From: Sphingomonas kyeonggiensis
Lineage (GTDB): Bacteria > Pseudomonadota > Alphaproteobacteria > Sphingomonadales > Sphingomonadaceae
DNA length: 64,000 nucleotides
Assembly (NCBI RefSeq): GCF_014196745.1
Contig: NZ_JACIEH010000002.1
Coordinates: 806,383-870,382 of the forward strand
Reading direction: 5' to 3'
This document shows, in pieces, positions 25,514 to 34,245 of the stretch (the first letter of the stretch is position 1; each line of letters starts with the position of its first letter). The position numbers and the translations under genes were made by a program. Below the pieces are notes generated by a model. The model did no database searches, was not told the origin of the DNA, and saw only the letters and a list, made by a program, of their open reading frames with translations.

Positions 25514-27067
25514 TCAGCGCTGCCGCTGCGCGCGCGACTGCTCCTCATAGGCGCGGCGGAATTCCTTGGCGAAGACGTCCATGAACGCTTCGTCCGATCC
25601 TTGCGCGACTCCGCCGAACTCCTTCTCATAGGCCTGCCACAGCGCGGCATCGCGTGCGCCGGGCAGGATCCTGGCGAGCAGCCCGCCACTCTCCGCACGC
25701 TGGCGGATCGCATTGGGGGAGAAGCGGTCGAGCGTCGCCCGCAGCGCGCCCTGCATCGCCCGCAGGGTGGCGATCTGGTGCGATTGCAGGTCGAAAAAGG
25801 CATTCTCGATCGCCGGGCCGGCATCCTGGAAGCCGCGTGCGGGCGGATTGAGCAGGGCGGCGATCGCCTCTTCGGGGGTGCGGGCGAACTTGATCGGGTT
25901 GTTGCCGTCGACTTCGAACGCAGTCGATTCCGCGCCCATCTGCGACTTGGCGCGCGCCCGCGCCTCCAGCATCACCACCAGCCCGGCGACGAGGCGGTGC
26001 AGCACCTGGCCTGCGCGATCGAGCAGGGCCGGGTTGCGCTGCTTCACGCTGCCATCCACGCCGGCGGCGCGCAGGAATGCCTCGACCAGGGCATAATCCG
26101 GGGCGGGAGCCGAGGGTGGCGGCGCCACCGGCGGCTGCGGCTGGGTCGCGCCATTGGCTCCGGCGACATGGGTCGCGGGCATGGCGAAATGCTGCTCTGC
26201 CACCGGCGCGCCGATCGGCGTGGGGGCGGGGATGTCGCGTGCGCCGAAGGGGCGGGCGGGGGCGACGCCGAGCGCCTGTTCGGTGCCGACCGGACGGATG
26301 CCGAGCGGGTCGCTGTTCTCCTGGATCGGCTGGCCGAAGCCGCCGCGTGCCCAGTCGACCACGTTCCCCTCGGCGAGCCTGCCCCAGATGTCGTCAGGCG
26401 CCGGCGCGGGCGGGCGGTCCGGTGCGGCGCTCGACCAACCCGAGGCGGGCTGCGCGTCGGGCGTGGGGCTGTGCCAGGCGGAGGCGACCGGGTCCTCGCG
26501 CTCGGCTGGGGCGGGTGCCCAGCCTTGCGCGCTGTCGGAGCGCGGGCCCCAGCTGTCATTGTCGCCCGGTGCCGAGGCGATCGGCGCGGCACCCCAATTG
26601 CCCGCGGCGGGTGGCGGGTCCCAGCCGGTGGCGGGCTTGTGCTGGTCGCCGTTCGCCGGCGCGGGAAGCGGCGTGGCGGGCGCGGGCGTGTTGCCCCAGC
26701 CGTCCCATTGCGAGGTCGCATGGGCAGAGGCATGGACCGGCGCGGCGGCGCCCAGTGTCGCGCGGACCTCGTAGCCACCGATCGTCAGCACGTCGCCGTC
26801 CGCCAGCCGGTGCGGCTGGGTGAGGCGTTCCTGGCGGCCGTTCACGAAGGTGCCGTTCATGCTCAGGTCGCTGAGCAGATAGGCGCCGTCCTGATAGCGG
26901 ATCTCGCAGTGGCGCGACGAGATGTGGTTGCGCGGATCGGGCAGGCACCAGTCGCAATTGGGCGAGCGGCCGATCAGCGCGCCGCGTTCCTGCAGTACGA
27001 TCTCGGCGGGCACGCCATTGTCGAGTGCCGAGCGGCCGAGATTGGCGATGGCGAGGCGAAGCGTCAT
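25514..27067 (-). CDS. tagH: FHA-domain scaffold TagH (Fha)
   Basis: 517 residues. Residues 25-95 form a forkhead-associated domain with GRS (33-35), SRH (51-53) and NG (71-72), the phosphothreonine-binding residues. A long Pro/Trp/Gly/Ala-rich low-complexity linker (about 105-320) follows. The C-terminal ~190 residues match the conserved T6SS FHA C-terminal domain (VEAFLRAAGV, HRLVAGLVVMLEARARAK, YEKEFGGVAQGSDEAFMDVFA). It is the phosphorylation target that triggers assembly. Last gene of the minus-strand block; the start overlaps the preceding gene by 4 bases. Confidence 0.93.
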   Translation of the reverse strand: MTLRLAIANLGRSALDNGVPAEIVLQERGALIGRSPNCDWCLPDPRNHISSRHCEIRYQDGAYLLSDLSMNGTFVNGRQERLTQPHRLADGDVLTIGGYEVRATLGAAAPVHASAHATSQWDGWGNTPAPATPLPAPANGDQHKPATGWDPPPAAGNWGAAPIASAPGDNDSWGPRSDSAQGWAPAPAEREDPVASAWHSPTPDAQPASGWSSAAPDRPPAPAPDDIWGRLAEGNVVDWARGGFGQPIQENSDPLGIRPVGTEQALGVAPARPFGARDIPAPTPIGAPVAEQHFAMPATHVAGANGATQPQPPVAPPPSAPAPDYALVEAFLRAAGVDGSVKQRNPALLDRAGQVLHRLVAGLVVMLEARARAKSQMGAESTAFEVDGNNPIKFARTPEEAIAALLNPPARGFQDAGPAIENAFFDLQSHQIATLRAMQGALRATLDRFSPNAIRQRAESGGLLARILPGARDAALWQAYEKEFGGVAQGSDEAFMDVFAKEFRRAYEEQSRAQRQR

Positions 27068-27621
27068 TTGCTGGGCTGGATCCCGTGCTCGGCGATGGCT
27101 TCGGCGCGTTCGAGCGCCTGGGCGAGGAAGCCCTTGGGGTCGGTGCTGCGCCAGGCGGCCTGGACGACCGCGACCACCGCGAGCCGATTGGCGAGGCCTG
27201 GGGCGGGCTGGACGGGCGCGACGCCCTCCGGCGCGATCGAGCCCCCGCTGTAGAAGATCGCCGTCGCCAGCGACCGTTCGGGTGCCTCGCGGTCGGCGGA
27301 CTGGGCCGCGGCATAGGCCTGGCGGCGCTTGTCGTCGTCGGGTGCATCCAGCCAGAGACGTGCGCTATCGAGCGTGGCGCGTTCGGCGGGGGCGTTCTCG
27401 CTCAGCTTCGGATCGATCAGGCCGGCCGCCCAGTGGATGGCCTCGCGCCGGGGCAAAGCGTGGCCGATATAGGATACCGCCTTGGAGGGATTCGAAGCGC
27501 GCAGCGTCTCGTAGTGCGCGCGCACGGAAATATCGGGGGAAGGGAGCTCCGCGCCGCGCAACTCCATCAATTCCCCGACCTGCCGCGCCTTGGTGAGATG
27601 CACGCTACGCCACGGCTCCAT
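27064..27621 (-). CDS. T6SS-associated protein of unknown function (DUF6931-like)
   Basis: 185 residues, cytoplasmic, with no signal or membrane helix. It is Ala-rich and helical, with conserved-looking HALPRREAIHWAA, RLWLDAPDDDKRRQAY and AVVQAAW segments. The resemblance to the DUF6931 family is from memory and tentative. It lies between vgrG (10 bases upstream) and tagH (4-base overlap), so it is co-expressed with them. An adaptor or regulator acting with VgrG or Fha is possible, but nothing in the sequence assigns a function. Confidence 0.72.
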   Translation of the reverse strand: MEPWRSVHLTKARQVGELMELRGAELPSPDISVRAHYETLRASNPSKAVSYIGHALPRREAIHWAAGLIDPKLSENAPAERATLDSARLWLDAPDDDKRRQAYAAAQSADREAPERSLATAIFYSGGSIAPEGVAPVQPAPGLANRLAVVAVVQAAWRSTDPKGFLAQALERAEAIAEHGIQPSK

Positions 27622-27631
27622 TGCCGGCCCC

Positions 27632-29608
27632 CTAGTTGATCTTCACCAAACCCCCGGTGAGCGTCAGCGTTCCCTTGCCATCGACCGAAGTCTCCGGCGA
27701 ATTCATCGTCACCGAGCTGTTGCCGTTCACTTCGATCACCGGCGAGGTCATCGAGATCGAACCCGGCTTCATCTCGATCTTCGAATTGCCGACCTGCAGC
27801 ACGATGCTGGTGTTGGCGGTGAGCTTGAACGACTGGGTGACGTCGACGATGTCGTCCTTGCCCACCTTGCTGTGGCGCTGGGCGACGATGGTGAGGTTCT
27901 GGTTGTTGCCGATCTCGACCGTCTCGTCATTGACCACGCCGCGGGTGCGGTCGTGCCCGACATTCACCGTCTGGTCCTGGCCGACATGGTGCGTCTCGGC
28001 CAGGCGGATGCGCGTGTTCATGTCGCGCTCGGCATGGACGTAGATCTCTTCCGCACCGCCCTTGTCCTCGAAGCGGATTTCGTTCGCGCCGGGCGCGCCG
28101 CTGTCGAGCGGCTGGGCATTGGGATAGTCGCCGGTCTCGCCATAGCGCTTGGTACGCCACAGCGCCCGGGTCTTGTTCCCGGGCAGGTCGTAGATCGGCA
28201 TGTGGTTGGCGTTGAACACGCGGCCCACCACCACGGGGCGATCCGGATCGCCACCGAGGAAATCGACCAGCACCTCGTGCCCCACACGCGGCAGGATGAG
28301 GTTGCCGAGGCCGCCGGTCTGCGAGACGCGGATCCAGCAGGTGGCGGATTCGCCCGGGGTCGGGCCGCGGTCCCAGTGGAAGCGGACCTTCACCCGGCCG
28401 TACTTGTCCGTGTAGATTTCCTCGCCCGCCGGGCCGGCGACGATGCCGGTCTCCAGCCCCTGGACCACCGGGCGGGGAGTCGACTGGGTCGGGTGGAAGC
28501 GCGTCTCGGCCGGGATCGCCTCGAAGCGCACGTTGAACGACGTCTCGCGTGCGCTCTGGCCGCTGCGATAGCTCTCGGCGACGATGCTGTGATAGGCCGA
28601 GGTGATCAGATAGTCGCCGTTCATCCGGCCGACGTGATGGTTGGCCACGCTGACCTTGAAGCCGGTCGACAGGCCCGCCGATTGCGAGGAGCCGGTGAAC
28701 ACCCGCCGCTGCGCGCGCGCGCCTGCCAGCATCGTGTCGCTGCGCTCGCCGCCATGCGTCTCGACCGAGCCCGGATCGATCGACTCATGGTAGAAGCGGC
28801 CGGGATAGACATAGATTTCGCGGTCGTCCCGCTCGTGCTGGCCTTCGCTTTCCGACTTGGCCTCGACGAAGCGGTTGGGTGCGCGGAAGTCCCAGTCGCG
28901 CACCGTGACCTTCGAGCCCGCCTGGGTGCTCACCCGCTCGTGCCAGCTCTGCAGGTAGAATTTGCCCTGGCTGGCGCGCTCGCCGGAATCGGCGGAGAAG
29001 ACCGAGACCGAATTGGGCGCATAGGTGATGCTCGGCGGGTTGCCGACGGTGTGCGACGACGGGGCGTCGCAGATCACCATCACATGGCTGTCGGCCGAAT
29101 GGCGGAAGAAATAATACCAGCCCTCCTCCTCCATCAGCCGGGAGGCGAAGGCGAAGTCGCTTTCCTGATACTGGACGCAATAGGTGCGCGGACGCGGCGT
29201 GCCGGACAATTTGAATTCGAAATCCGAGATGCCGGCGTTCTGGAACACCTGCTTGATGATGTCCTGCGCGGTCAGATCCTGGAAGATCGCCATCGATCGG
29301 CCCTGCGCCAGGAAGAAGCTCCAGGGCTTGAGCACCAGCCGGTAGCGGTGCCCGGTGGGCGATTCGTCGATATATTCGCCCGAGATCACCAGCCCGTGGA
29401 AGTGGCGGCGCAGCTCGCCGTCCTCGCTCACCTTCAGGCCGCAGGGTTTCCCCAAATGTGGCTGAATGTCGACCTCTAATGGCGAGAATATGTCGACGGT
29501 TATGGTGAAAGGAGAACTAAGGGTCTCCATGGAGTCGATTCGTTCGAGCTCAACCTGCTCGTCCCCCAAATCGATCGTCATTTCGGAAAGTCTTGACGTG
29601 CCTGACAA
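27632..29608 (-). CDS. vgrG: T6SS spike protein VgrG (TssI)
   Basis: 658 residues. The start is TTG at 29608: GGAGG lies exactly 5 bases upstream, whereas the first in-frame ATG (29581) has no ribosome site. The gp27-like region (about 1-370) includes FHGLVISGEYIDE, LVLKPWSFFLAQG and RLMEEEGWYYFF. The gp5 OB-fold follows (DKYGRVKVRFHWDRG, WIRVSQ). The C-terminal beta-helical needle has regular V/I repeats and ends in GTLTLTGGLVKIN. There is no extra effector domain, so cargo must bind through PAAR or adaptors. The rare start codon may keep levels low, since only three copies form a spike. Confidence 0.95.
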   Translation of the reverse strand: MSGTSRLSEMTIDLGDEQVELERIDSMETLSSPFTITVDIFSPLEVDIQPHLGKPCGLKVSEDGELRRHFHGLVISGEYIDESPTGHRYRLVLKPWSFFLAQGRSMAIFQDLTAQDIIKQVFQNAGISDFEFKLSGTPRPRTYCVQYQESDFAFASRLMEEEGWYYFFRHSADSHVMVICDAPSSHTVGNPPSITYAPNSVSVFSADSGERASQGKFYLQSWHERVSTQAGSKVTVRDWDFRAPNRFVEAKSESEGQHERDDREIYVYPGRFYHESIDPGSVETHGGERSDTMLAGARAQRRVFTGSSQSAGLSTGFKVSVANHHVGRMNGDYLITSAYHSIVAESYRSGQSARETSFNVRFEAIPAETRFHPTQSTPRPVVQGLETGIVAGPAGEEIYTDKYGRVKVRFHWDRGPTPGESATCWIRVSQTGGLGNLILPRVGHEVLVDFLGGDPDRPVVVGRVFNANHMPIYDLPGNKTRALWRTKRYGETGDYPNAQPLDSGAPGANEIRFEDKGGAEEIYVHAERDMNTRIRLAETHHVGQDQTVNVGHDRTRGVVNDETVEIGNNQNLTIVAQRHSKVGKDDIVDVTQSFKLTANTSIVLQVGNSKIEMKPGSISMTSPVIEVNGNSSVTMNSPETSVDGKGTLTLTGGLVKIN

Positions 29609-29807
29609 CGCGGCCTCCGACCTTACTCTTGCCCAATGCTCTTACGCTTGGGACGCGAAACGGTTCAAGTCTGAGTGATAAACCGTTCCACCTTCATTTC
29701 GACCGTTCTATCGTAACGGCCCGTCGGAAGCCGGCTTGTGAACGTTACGGACCCATTTTAGAGTTCATGCGTTCTCCGGGGGTAGGGGTAAGCCAGCGAG
29801 GACGTGC
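29609..29807. promoter_or_regulatory. Divergent regulatory region with ACCGTT/AACGGT elements
   Basis: The 199-base gap between vgrG (-) and the OmpA-like gene (+). ACCGTTC occurs at 29682 and 29702, exactly 20 bases apart. The inverted form ACGGTT lies at 29660-29665, AACGG at 29715-29719, and an inverted repeat CGTAAC / GTTACG spans about 29712-29749. This spacing suggests a dimeric or tandem binding site controlling both T6SS blocks. Confidence 0.45.
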
Positions 29808-30485
29808 ATGCGTATTGCGTACCTGTCGACGATTGCCGGCACTGCGTTGCTCATGGGCGCTCCGCCCGCGGCTGCGCAGCAACAGGCGGAGCCGACCGTC
29901 GAGGGATATCTCTGCACCTTTGCCGGGAAATGCGGAAACGCGCCGGCAGTCGAGCAGCCGACTCGGGCTGCGCCGGCGACCAAGGGATTCCGCATCGCGC
30001 GGCCGGGTGCGCCCGCGGCTACCGCGACAAAGCCCGCCGTCCGTGCCGCCAGCAGCGACTATCGCGCCCCCCGTGCGAACGTGGCGCCGCCGCGTCGTGC
30101 CGGTGCCGGCTATTCGAGCTACACCCCGGCCTCGCGCGTGTCCGAAGGGCCGCGCGCCGATCTGATGATCGGGTTCGAGCTCAATTCCGCGCGGCTGACC
30201 GCCGACGGCATGGCCAAGGCCCGGATTTTCGCGCGTTCGCTGGTGATGCCCGAGCTGCGCGACAAGCGCTTCCTGATCGAGGGACACACGGATTCGCTGG
30301 GCGGCGTGCCGTTCAACATGGAGCTGTCGCGCCGCCGCGCCGAGGCGGTGGCGGCCTATCTCTCCAGCCAGGGTGTAGAGCGCAGTCGCGTGGAGATTCG
30401 TGGTTTCGGGCCGAGCATCCCGCTGCCCGGACGCCGGGCCGACGACCCGAATAATCGTCGTGTGGAGGCCAAGCTGATTTCCTGA
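29808..30485 (+). CDS. OmpA-family peptidoglycan-binding protein of the T6SS locus
   Basis: 225 residues. A Sec signal peptide ends PPAAA near residue 23. A short motif VEGYLCTFAGKCG (Cys36, Cys42, probably a disulphide) precedes a Pro/Ala/Arg-rich linker. Residues 118-222 are an OmpA C-terminal domain: IGFELNSARL, LIEGHTDSLGG (160-162 HTD), LSRRRAEAVAAYL, NRRVEAKL. It should be periplasmic and bound to peptidoglycan. It is the first gene of the main T6SS structural operon, so it may anchor the membrane complex or stand in for a missing component; that is inference. There is no lipobox, so it is not a typical TssJ. Confidence 0.88.
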   Translation: MRIAYLSTIAGTALLMGAPPAAAQQQAEPTVEGYLCTFAGKCGNAPAVEQPTRAAPATKGFRIARPGAPAATATKPAVRAASSDYRAPRANVAPPRRAGAGYSSYTPASRVSEGPRADLMIGFELNSARLTADGMAKARIFARSLVMPELRDKRFLIEGHTDSLGGVPFNMELSRRRAEAVAAYLSSQGVERSRVEIRGFGPSIPLPGRRADDPNNRRVEAKLIS

Positions 30486-30547
30486 TCCCGTTGCGGCTTT
30501 CGTTTGATTTCGAAGGAGAGGGATTTGTCGGGAATGCGCAGGTGTTG

Positions 30548-31525
30548 ATGCCGATTGGCGAGCTGCTCGCCCCCGTCTCGGAGGAGTCTCCGGGCGGGCT
30601 GGACCTCTATGACGATCCCGAGCGCCAGCAGATCGAGCAGGCGTTCGAGGAGGAGCCCTCGGGCGTCGACTGGCGCGAGATCGTCTCGAAGATCGAGGCG
30701 CAGAGCCAGCGCACCAAGGATCTGTGGCTGGCCGTCTATCTCGCCCGCGCCGGCGCGCGGATGGGCCGGCTCGACGTGGTCGTCATCGGTTGCGAGATGC
30801 TGGCCGGGCTGCTGGAGTCCTATTGGGATGTCCTCCATCCCTCGCTCGACGAATATGGCCTGCAGGGGCGCAAGGCACCGTGCGAGTCGCTCACTCGGAT
30901 CGGCACATTCCTGGGGCCGCTCAAGCGGATCGCACTGATCGAGCATGCGCGGCTCGGCGACTATAGCGCCGAGGATCTCGAGCGGTTCGAGAATGAAGGG
31001 GAGGGTGCCGACGGGTTCGGCATGTTCCGCCATGCGGTGAGCGAGCTGCCGGCTGATGCGCTCGCGGGCACGATGGTATCGCTGCGCGCGATGCGATCGG
31101 CGATCGAGCGCGCGGACCAGGCGCTGATGGCGCATGCCGAAGGCGATACCGGCACGGACTTCAAGCCGGCCTATCAAGTTATCGATAACATGCTGAGATG
31201 GATAACGCCTTATTCGGCAAATCCTGACGAGGAGGCGTCCGCGGCGGACATCGATTCCGGAAACGAATCGGACACTATTTCCGCACCGCAGCGAAGTTTC
31301 GGGCGGGTGGAATCGCGCGAAGACGTTGCGCGTGCGCTGGACGCAATCGTTGAATATTACGCACGCAGGGAACCAACGAGCCCGATACCCGTTGCACTCC
31401 GTCGAGTACGGGGGTGGATAAACATGGATTTCCTCGCAATTCTACGGGACATCGCGCCGGGCGGCATGCACGAGGCCGGTTCCGTATTGCTTGCGCGTCC
31501 GGAGGAAGAAAACTCCGGATACTGA
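30548..31525 (+). CDS. tssA: T6SS assembly chaperone TssA
   Basis: 325 residues from ATG 30548, giving the usual opening MPIGELLAPVSEESPGGLDL; an upstream in-frame TTG (30491) lacks a ribosome-binding site. The ImpA_N domain covers about 1-180 (DLWLAVYLARAGARM, GLLESYWDVLHP). After an acidic linker, the short C-terminal domain has RSFGRVESREDVARALD and DFLAILRDIAP, typical of short TssA proteins. TssA primes tube and sheath polymerisation from the baseplate. Confidence 0.92.
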   Translation: MPIGELLAPVSEESPGGLDLYDDPERQQIEQAFEEEPSGVDWREIVSKIEAQSQRTKDLWLAVYLARAGARMGRLDVVVIGCEMLAGLLESYWDVLHPSLDEYGLQGRKAPCESLTRIGTFLGPLKRIALIEHARLGDYSAEDLERFENEGEGADGFGMFRHAVSELPADALAGTMVSLRAMRSAIERADQALMAHAEGDTGTDFKPAYQVIDNMLRWITPYSANPDEEASAADIDSGNESDTISAPQRSFGRVESREDVARALDAIVEYYARREPTSPIPVALRRVRGWINMDFLAILRDIAPGGMHEAGSVLLARPEEENSGY

Positions 31526-31590
31526 ATAGATCCCTCAAATCCCTGACTTTTTTGGATGGTGCCCGAAAAGGGCGACGAAAGGCGGATCCG

Positions 31591-32127
31591 ATGGTTGCTA
31601 AGAGTGGACAGCGTTTCATCAAGGAGAACCGGGCGCCGCGCGTCCATATCGAGTACGAGGTCGAGACCTACGGCTCGCGGCAGAAGATCGAACTGCCCTT
31701 CGTGATGGGCGTGCTCTCCGACCTTTCGGGCAAGAGTCATGTCGAGAAGAAGGATCTGTCGAAGCGCGACTTCGTCGAGTTTGACATGGACAATTTCGAC
31801 GAGCGCATGGAGGCGATCGCGCCGCGCGCGGCCTTCACCGTGCAGAATACGCTGACCGGCGAAGGCAAGTTCGGCGTCGACCTGACCTTCAAGTCGGTCA
31901 ACGACTTCACGCCCGGCGAGGTCGTCAAGAACGTGCCGGCGCTCGCCCAGCTGCTCGAGGCGCGCCAGCAGCTCCAGGACCTGCTGATCTACATGGACGG
32001 CAAGGAAGGCGCGCAGGACCTGCTCGAAAAGGTGCTGAAGGACCCCGCGCTGCTCTCGGCCCTGAGCTCGGCCAAGGCAGCGGCGAATGACGAGACCGTG
32101 AGCGCCGCTCCGGTCGAGCAGGCTTGA
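31591..32127 (+). CDS. tssB: T6SS contractile sheath small subunit TssB (VipA)
   Basis: 178 residues from ATG 31591; the frame is open upstream but GAAAGG sits about 8 bases before this codon. Diagnostic stretches are RAPRVHIEYEVETYG, LPFVMGVLSDLSG and FDERMEAIAPRAAF. It pairs with TssC to build the sheath. The last ~30 residues are Ala-rich and variable. It lies 65 bases after tssA and 17 before tssC. Confidence 0.96.
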   Translation: MVAKSGQRFIKENRAPRVHIEYEVETYGSRQKIELPFVMGVLSDLSGKSHVEKKDLSKRDFVEFDMDNFDERMEAIAPRAAFTVQNTLTGEGKFGVDLTFKSVNDFTPGEVVKNVPALAQLLEARQQLQDLLIYMDGKEGAQDLLEKVLKDPALLSALSSAKAAANDETVSAAPVEQA

Positions 32128-32144
32128 AAGGGAAGATAGGCAAT

Positions 32145-33629
32145 ATGGCGCAAGAGGCACTTCAGCAGGCGCAGCCCCAGGCCGAGGCCGTCCAGTTCGA
32201 CGAATTTTCGGCACTTCTCCAGAAGGAGTTCAAGCCCGCCGACGACATCCGCAAGAACCGGATCGAGGAAGCGGTGCAGACGCTGGCGCAGCAGGCGCTG
32301 CAGGACGCGGCGATCATCGGCGACGACGTCTATGCGACGGTCGACGCGATGCGCGCGGCGATCGACCGCAAGCTGACCGAGCAGGTCAACCAGATCATCC
32401 ACCAGGAGGAGTTCCAGGCGCTCGAGAGCGCGTGGCGCGGCCTCCACTACATGGTGATGAACACCTCGACCGGTAAGGACATGAAGATCCGGGTCATGAA
32501 CATCTCGAAGGAGGAATGTCGCAAGATGTTCCGCCAGTATCGGGATGCGGCCTGGGATCAGAGCCCGCTGTTCAAGAAGGTGTACGAGAGCGAGTTCGGC
32601 CAGCTCGGCGGCCAGCCCTATGGCGCCTTTGTCTGCGACTATTATTTCGACCACACCGCGCCGAACCTGGAAGTGATGAAGGGCCTCGCCAAGATCGGCG
32701 CGGCGGCGCACGCGCCGTTCATCGCTGCCGCGGCGCCGCCGCTGTTCGGCATGGAGAGCTGGACCGAGCTCGCCAATCCGCGCGACCTGGGCAAGCTGTT
32801 CGACGCGCAGGAATATATGGCGTGGCGCTCGTTCCGGAATTCGGAAGATGCCCGCTACATGGCGCTGACCATGCCGCGCTTCCTCGGTCGTCCCGTCTAT
32901 GGCGCGAAGACCGAGCCGGTCGACGAGTTCGACTTCGAGGAAGAGACCGAAGGCGCGCACGACCAGCATCTGTGGCTCAACGCCTCCTATGCGATGGGCA
33001 CGCGGATCACCGAGGCGTTCAACACCTATGGCTGGTGCACCCGCATCCGCGGCGTGGAATCGGGCGGCACGGTCGAGGACCTGCCGACCGCGACCTTCCC
33101 GACCGACGAGGGCGGCATCGACCAGAAGTGCCCCACCGAGATCGCGATCTCGGACCGGCGCGAGGCCGAGCTGTCGGCGGCGGGCATGCTCGCGCTGATC
33201 CATCGCAAGAACACCGACCAGGCGACCTTCATCGGCGCGCAGACGCTGCACCGGCCGAAGAACTACGAGAATGTCGACGCGACCGCGAACGCCAATCTCT
33301 CGGCGCGCCTGCCGTACATCTTCGCGAGCTGCCGCTTCGCGCACTATCTGAAGTGCATGGTGCGCGACTGGGTCGGCGGCAATCGCGAGGCGGACCAGCT
33401 GCAGCGCGACCTGCACAACTGGGTGCTCCAATATGTCGACGGCGCCCCGAACTCTTCGAGCGAAGAGACCAAGGCGCGCCTGCCGCTCAAGGACGCCAAG
33501 ATCGAAGTGACTCCGGATGAAGAGAATCCGGGTTACTACAAGGGCAAGTTCATGTTCGTTCCGCACTATCAGCTTGAAGGAATGGATATTGCTCTGAGCA
33601 TGGTTTCCAGACTCCCACGGGCCAACTGA
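32145..33629 (+). CDS. tssC: T6SS contractile sheath large subunit TssC (VipB)
   Basis: 494 residues. ATG 32145 follows AAAGGGAAG. Family signatures include ALESAWRGLHYMV, LLYGAFVCDYYFDH-type strand (PYGAFVCDYYFDH), FRNSEDARYMALTMPRFL and a C-terminal NPGYYKGKFMFVPHYQLEGMD. Forms the six-stranded sheath with TssB. In systems with TagJ, TssC commonly lacks the N-terminal ClpV-binding helix; the N-terminus here (AQEALQQAQPQAEAVQFDEF) would be worth comparing. Confidence 0.96.
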   Translation: MAQEALQQAQPQAEAVQFDEFSALLQKEFKPADDIRKNRIEEAVQTLAQQALQDAAIIGDDVYATVDAMRAAIDRKLTEQVNQIIHQEEFQALESAWRGLHYMVMNTSTGKDMKIRVMNISKEECRKMFRQYRDAAWDQSPLFKKVYESEFGQLGGQPYGAFVCDYYFDHTAPNLEVMKGLAKIGAAAHAPFIAAAAPPLFGMESWTELANPRDLGKLFDAQEYMAWRSFRNSEDARYMALTMPRFLGRPVYGAKTEPVDEFDFEEETEGAHDQHLWLNASYAMGTRITEAFNTYGWCTRIRGVESGGTVEDLPTATFPTDEGGIDQKCPTEIAISDRREAELSAAGMLALIHRKNTDQATFIGAQTLHRPKNYENVDATANANLSARLPYIFASCRFAHYLKCMVRDWVGGNREADQLQRDLHNWVLQYVDGAPNSSSEETKARLPLKDAKIEVTPDEENPGYYKGKFMFVPHYQLEGMDIALSMVSRLPRAN

Positions 33630-33730
33630 ACTTTAGGTCATTTGGTCGCTGGGGCGTTGTACTGAAACGTATCTGCAATAGTGCAAGTAAATATACGTCA
33701 CGCAAGTCCGCGTATCTATGGAGGTAGGTG
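33630..33730 (+). promoter_or_regulatory. Leader region of hcp
   Basis: A 101-base gap, large for this operon, with a TA-rich core (AGTAAATATACG, 33686-33697). CGTATCT occurs at 33668-33674 and again at 33711-33717. Hcp is needed in great excess, so a separate promoter here is plausible. The GGAGG ribosome site is at 33720-33724. Confidence 0.4.
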
Positions 33731-34225
33731 ATGGCAGTTGATTTGTTCCTGAAGATCGATGGCATCGAGGGTGAGAGCCAGAAAAAGGGCCATGAGAAGG
33801 AGATCGACATCGTGTCGTTCAACTTCGGTGCGGCCCAGCATGGCTCGTTCCACACCGGCGGTGCTGGCGGTGGTTCGGGCAAGGCCGAGATCCGCGACAT
33901 CTCGATCGTCAAGGAAGTCGACAAGTCTTCGCCCAAGCTGTTCAGCGCCTGTGCTTCGGGCAAGCACATCAAGGAGATCATCATCTACTCGCAAAAGGCG
34001 GGTGATGATCAGCAGCCGCTGACCTATTACAAGATCAAGCTGGAAGACGTGATCGTCTCCTCGGTCGACAACCAGGGCGCGAGCCATGGCGATGCGATCA
34101 TGGAATCGATCGTGTTCAACACCGCCAAGGTGACCTTCGACTATCAGCCGCAGGGCAAGTCGGGCGCCAAGGATGGTGGTGTCGTCACCGCCAGCTACGA
34201 CATCCGGCAGAACATCGCCGCCTGA
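33731..34225 (+). CDS. hcp: T6SS tube protein Hcp (TssD)
   Basis: 164 residues. ATG 33731 is six bases after GGAGG, the strongest ribosome site in the locus, fitting its high demand; GTG 33728 is a less likely start. The opening AVDLFLKIDGIEGESQKKGH and the later FNFGAAQHGSFHTGGAGGGSGKAE and DDQQPLTYYKIKLEDV elements are typical. Hexameric rings stack into the tube and also chaperone small effectors. Confidence 0.97.
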   Translation: MAVDLFLKIDGIEGESQKKGHEKEIDIVSFNFGAAQHGSFHTGGAGGGSGKAEIRDISIVKEVDKSSPKLFSACASGKHIKEIIIYSQKAGDDQQPLTYYKIKLEDVIVSSVDNQGASHGDAIMESIVFNTAKVTFDYQPQGKSGAKDGGVVTASYDIRQNIAA

Positions 34226-34245
34226 TCCCGAAAGGTTCAGCGACG

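Noticed and set aside
31561..31573. GCCC-GAAAA-GGGC hairpin before tssB as a terminator
   Set aside because: Only a 4-base stem with no T-run after it, inside an operon that must be read through.
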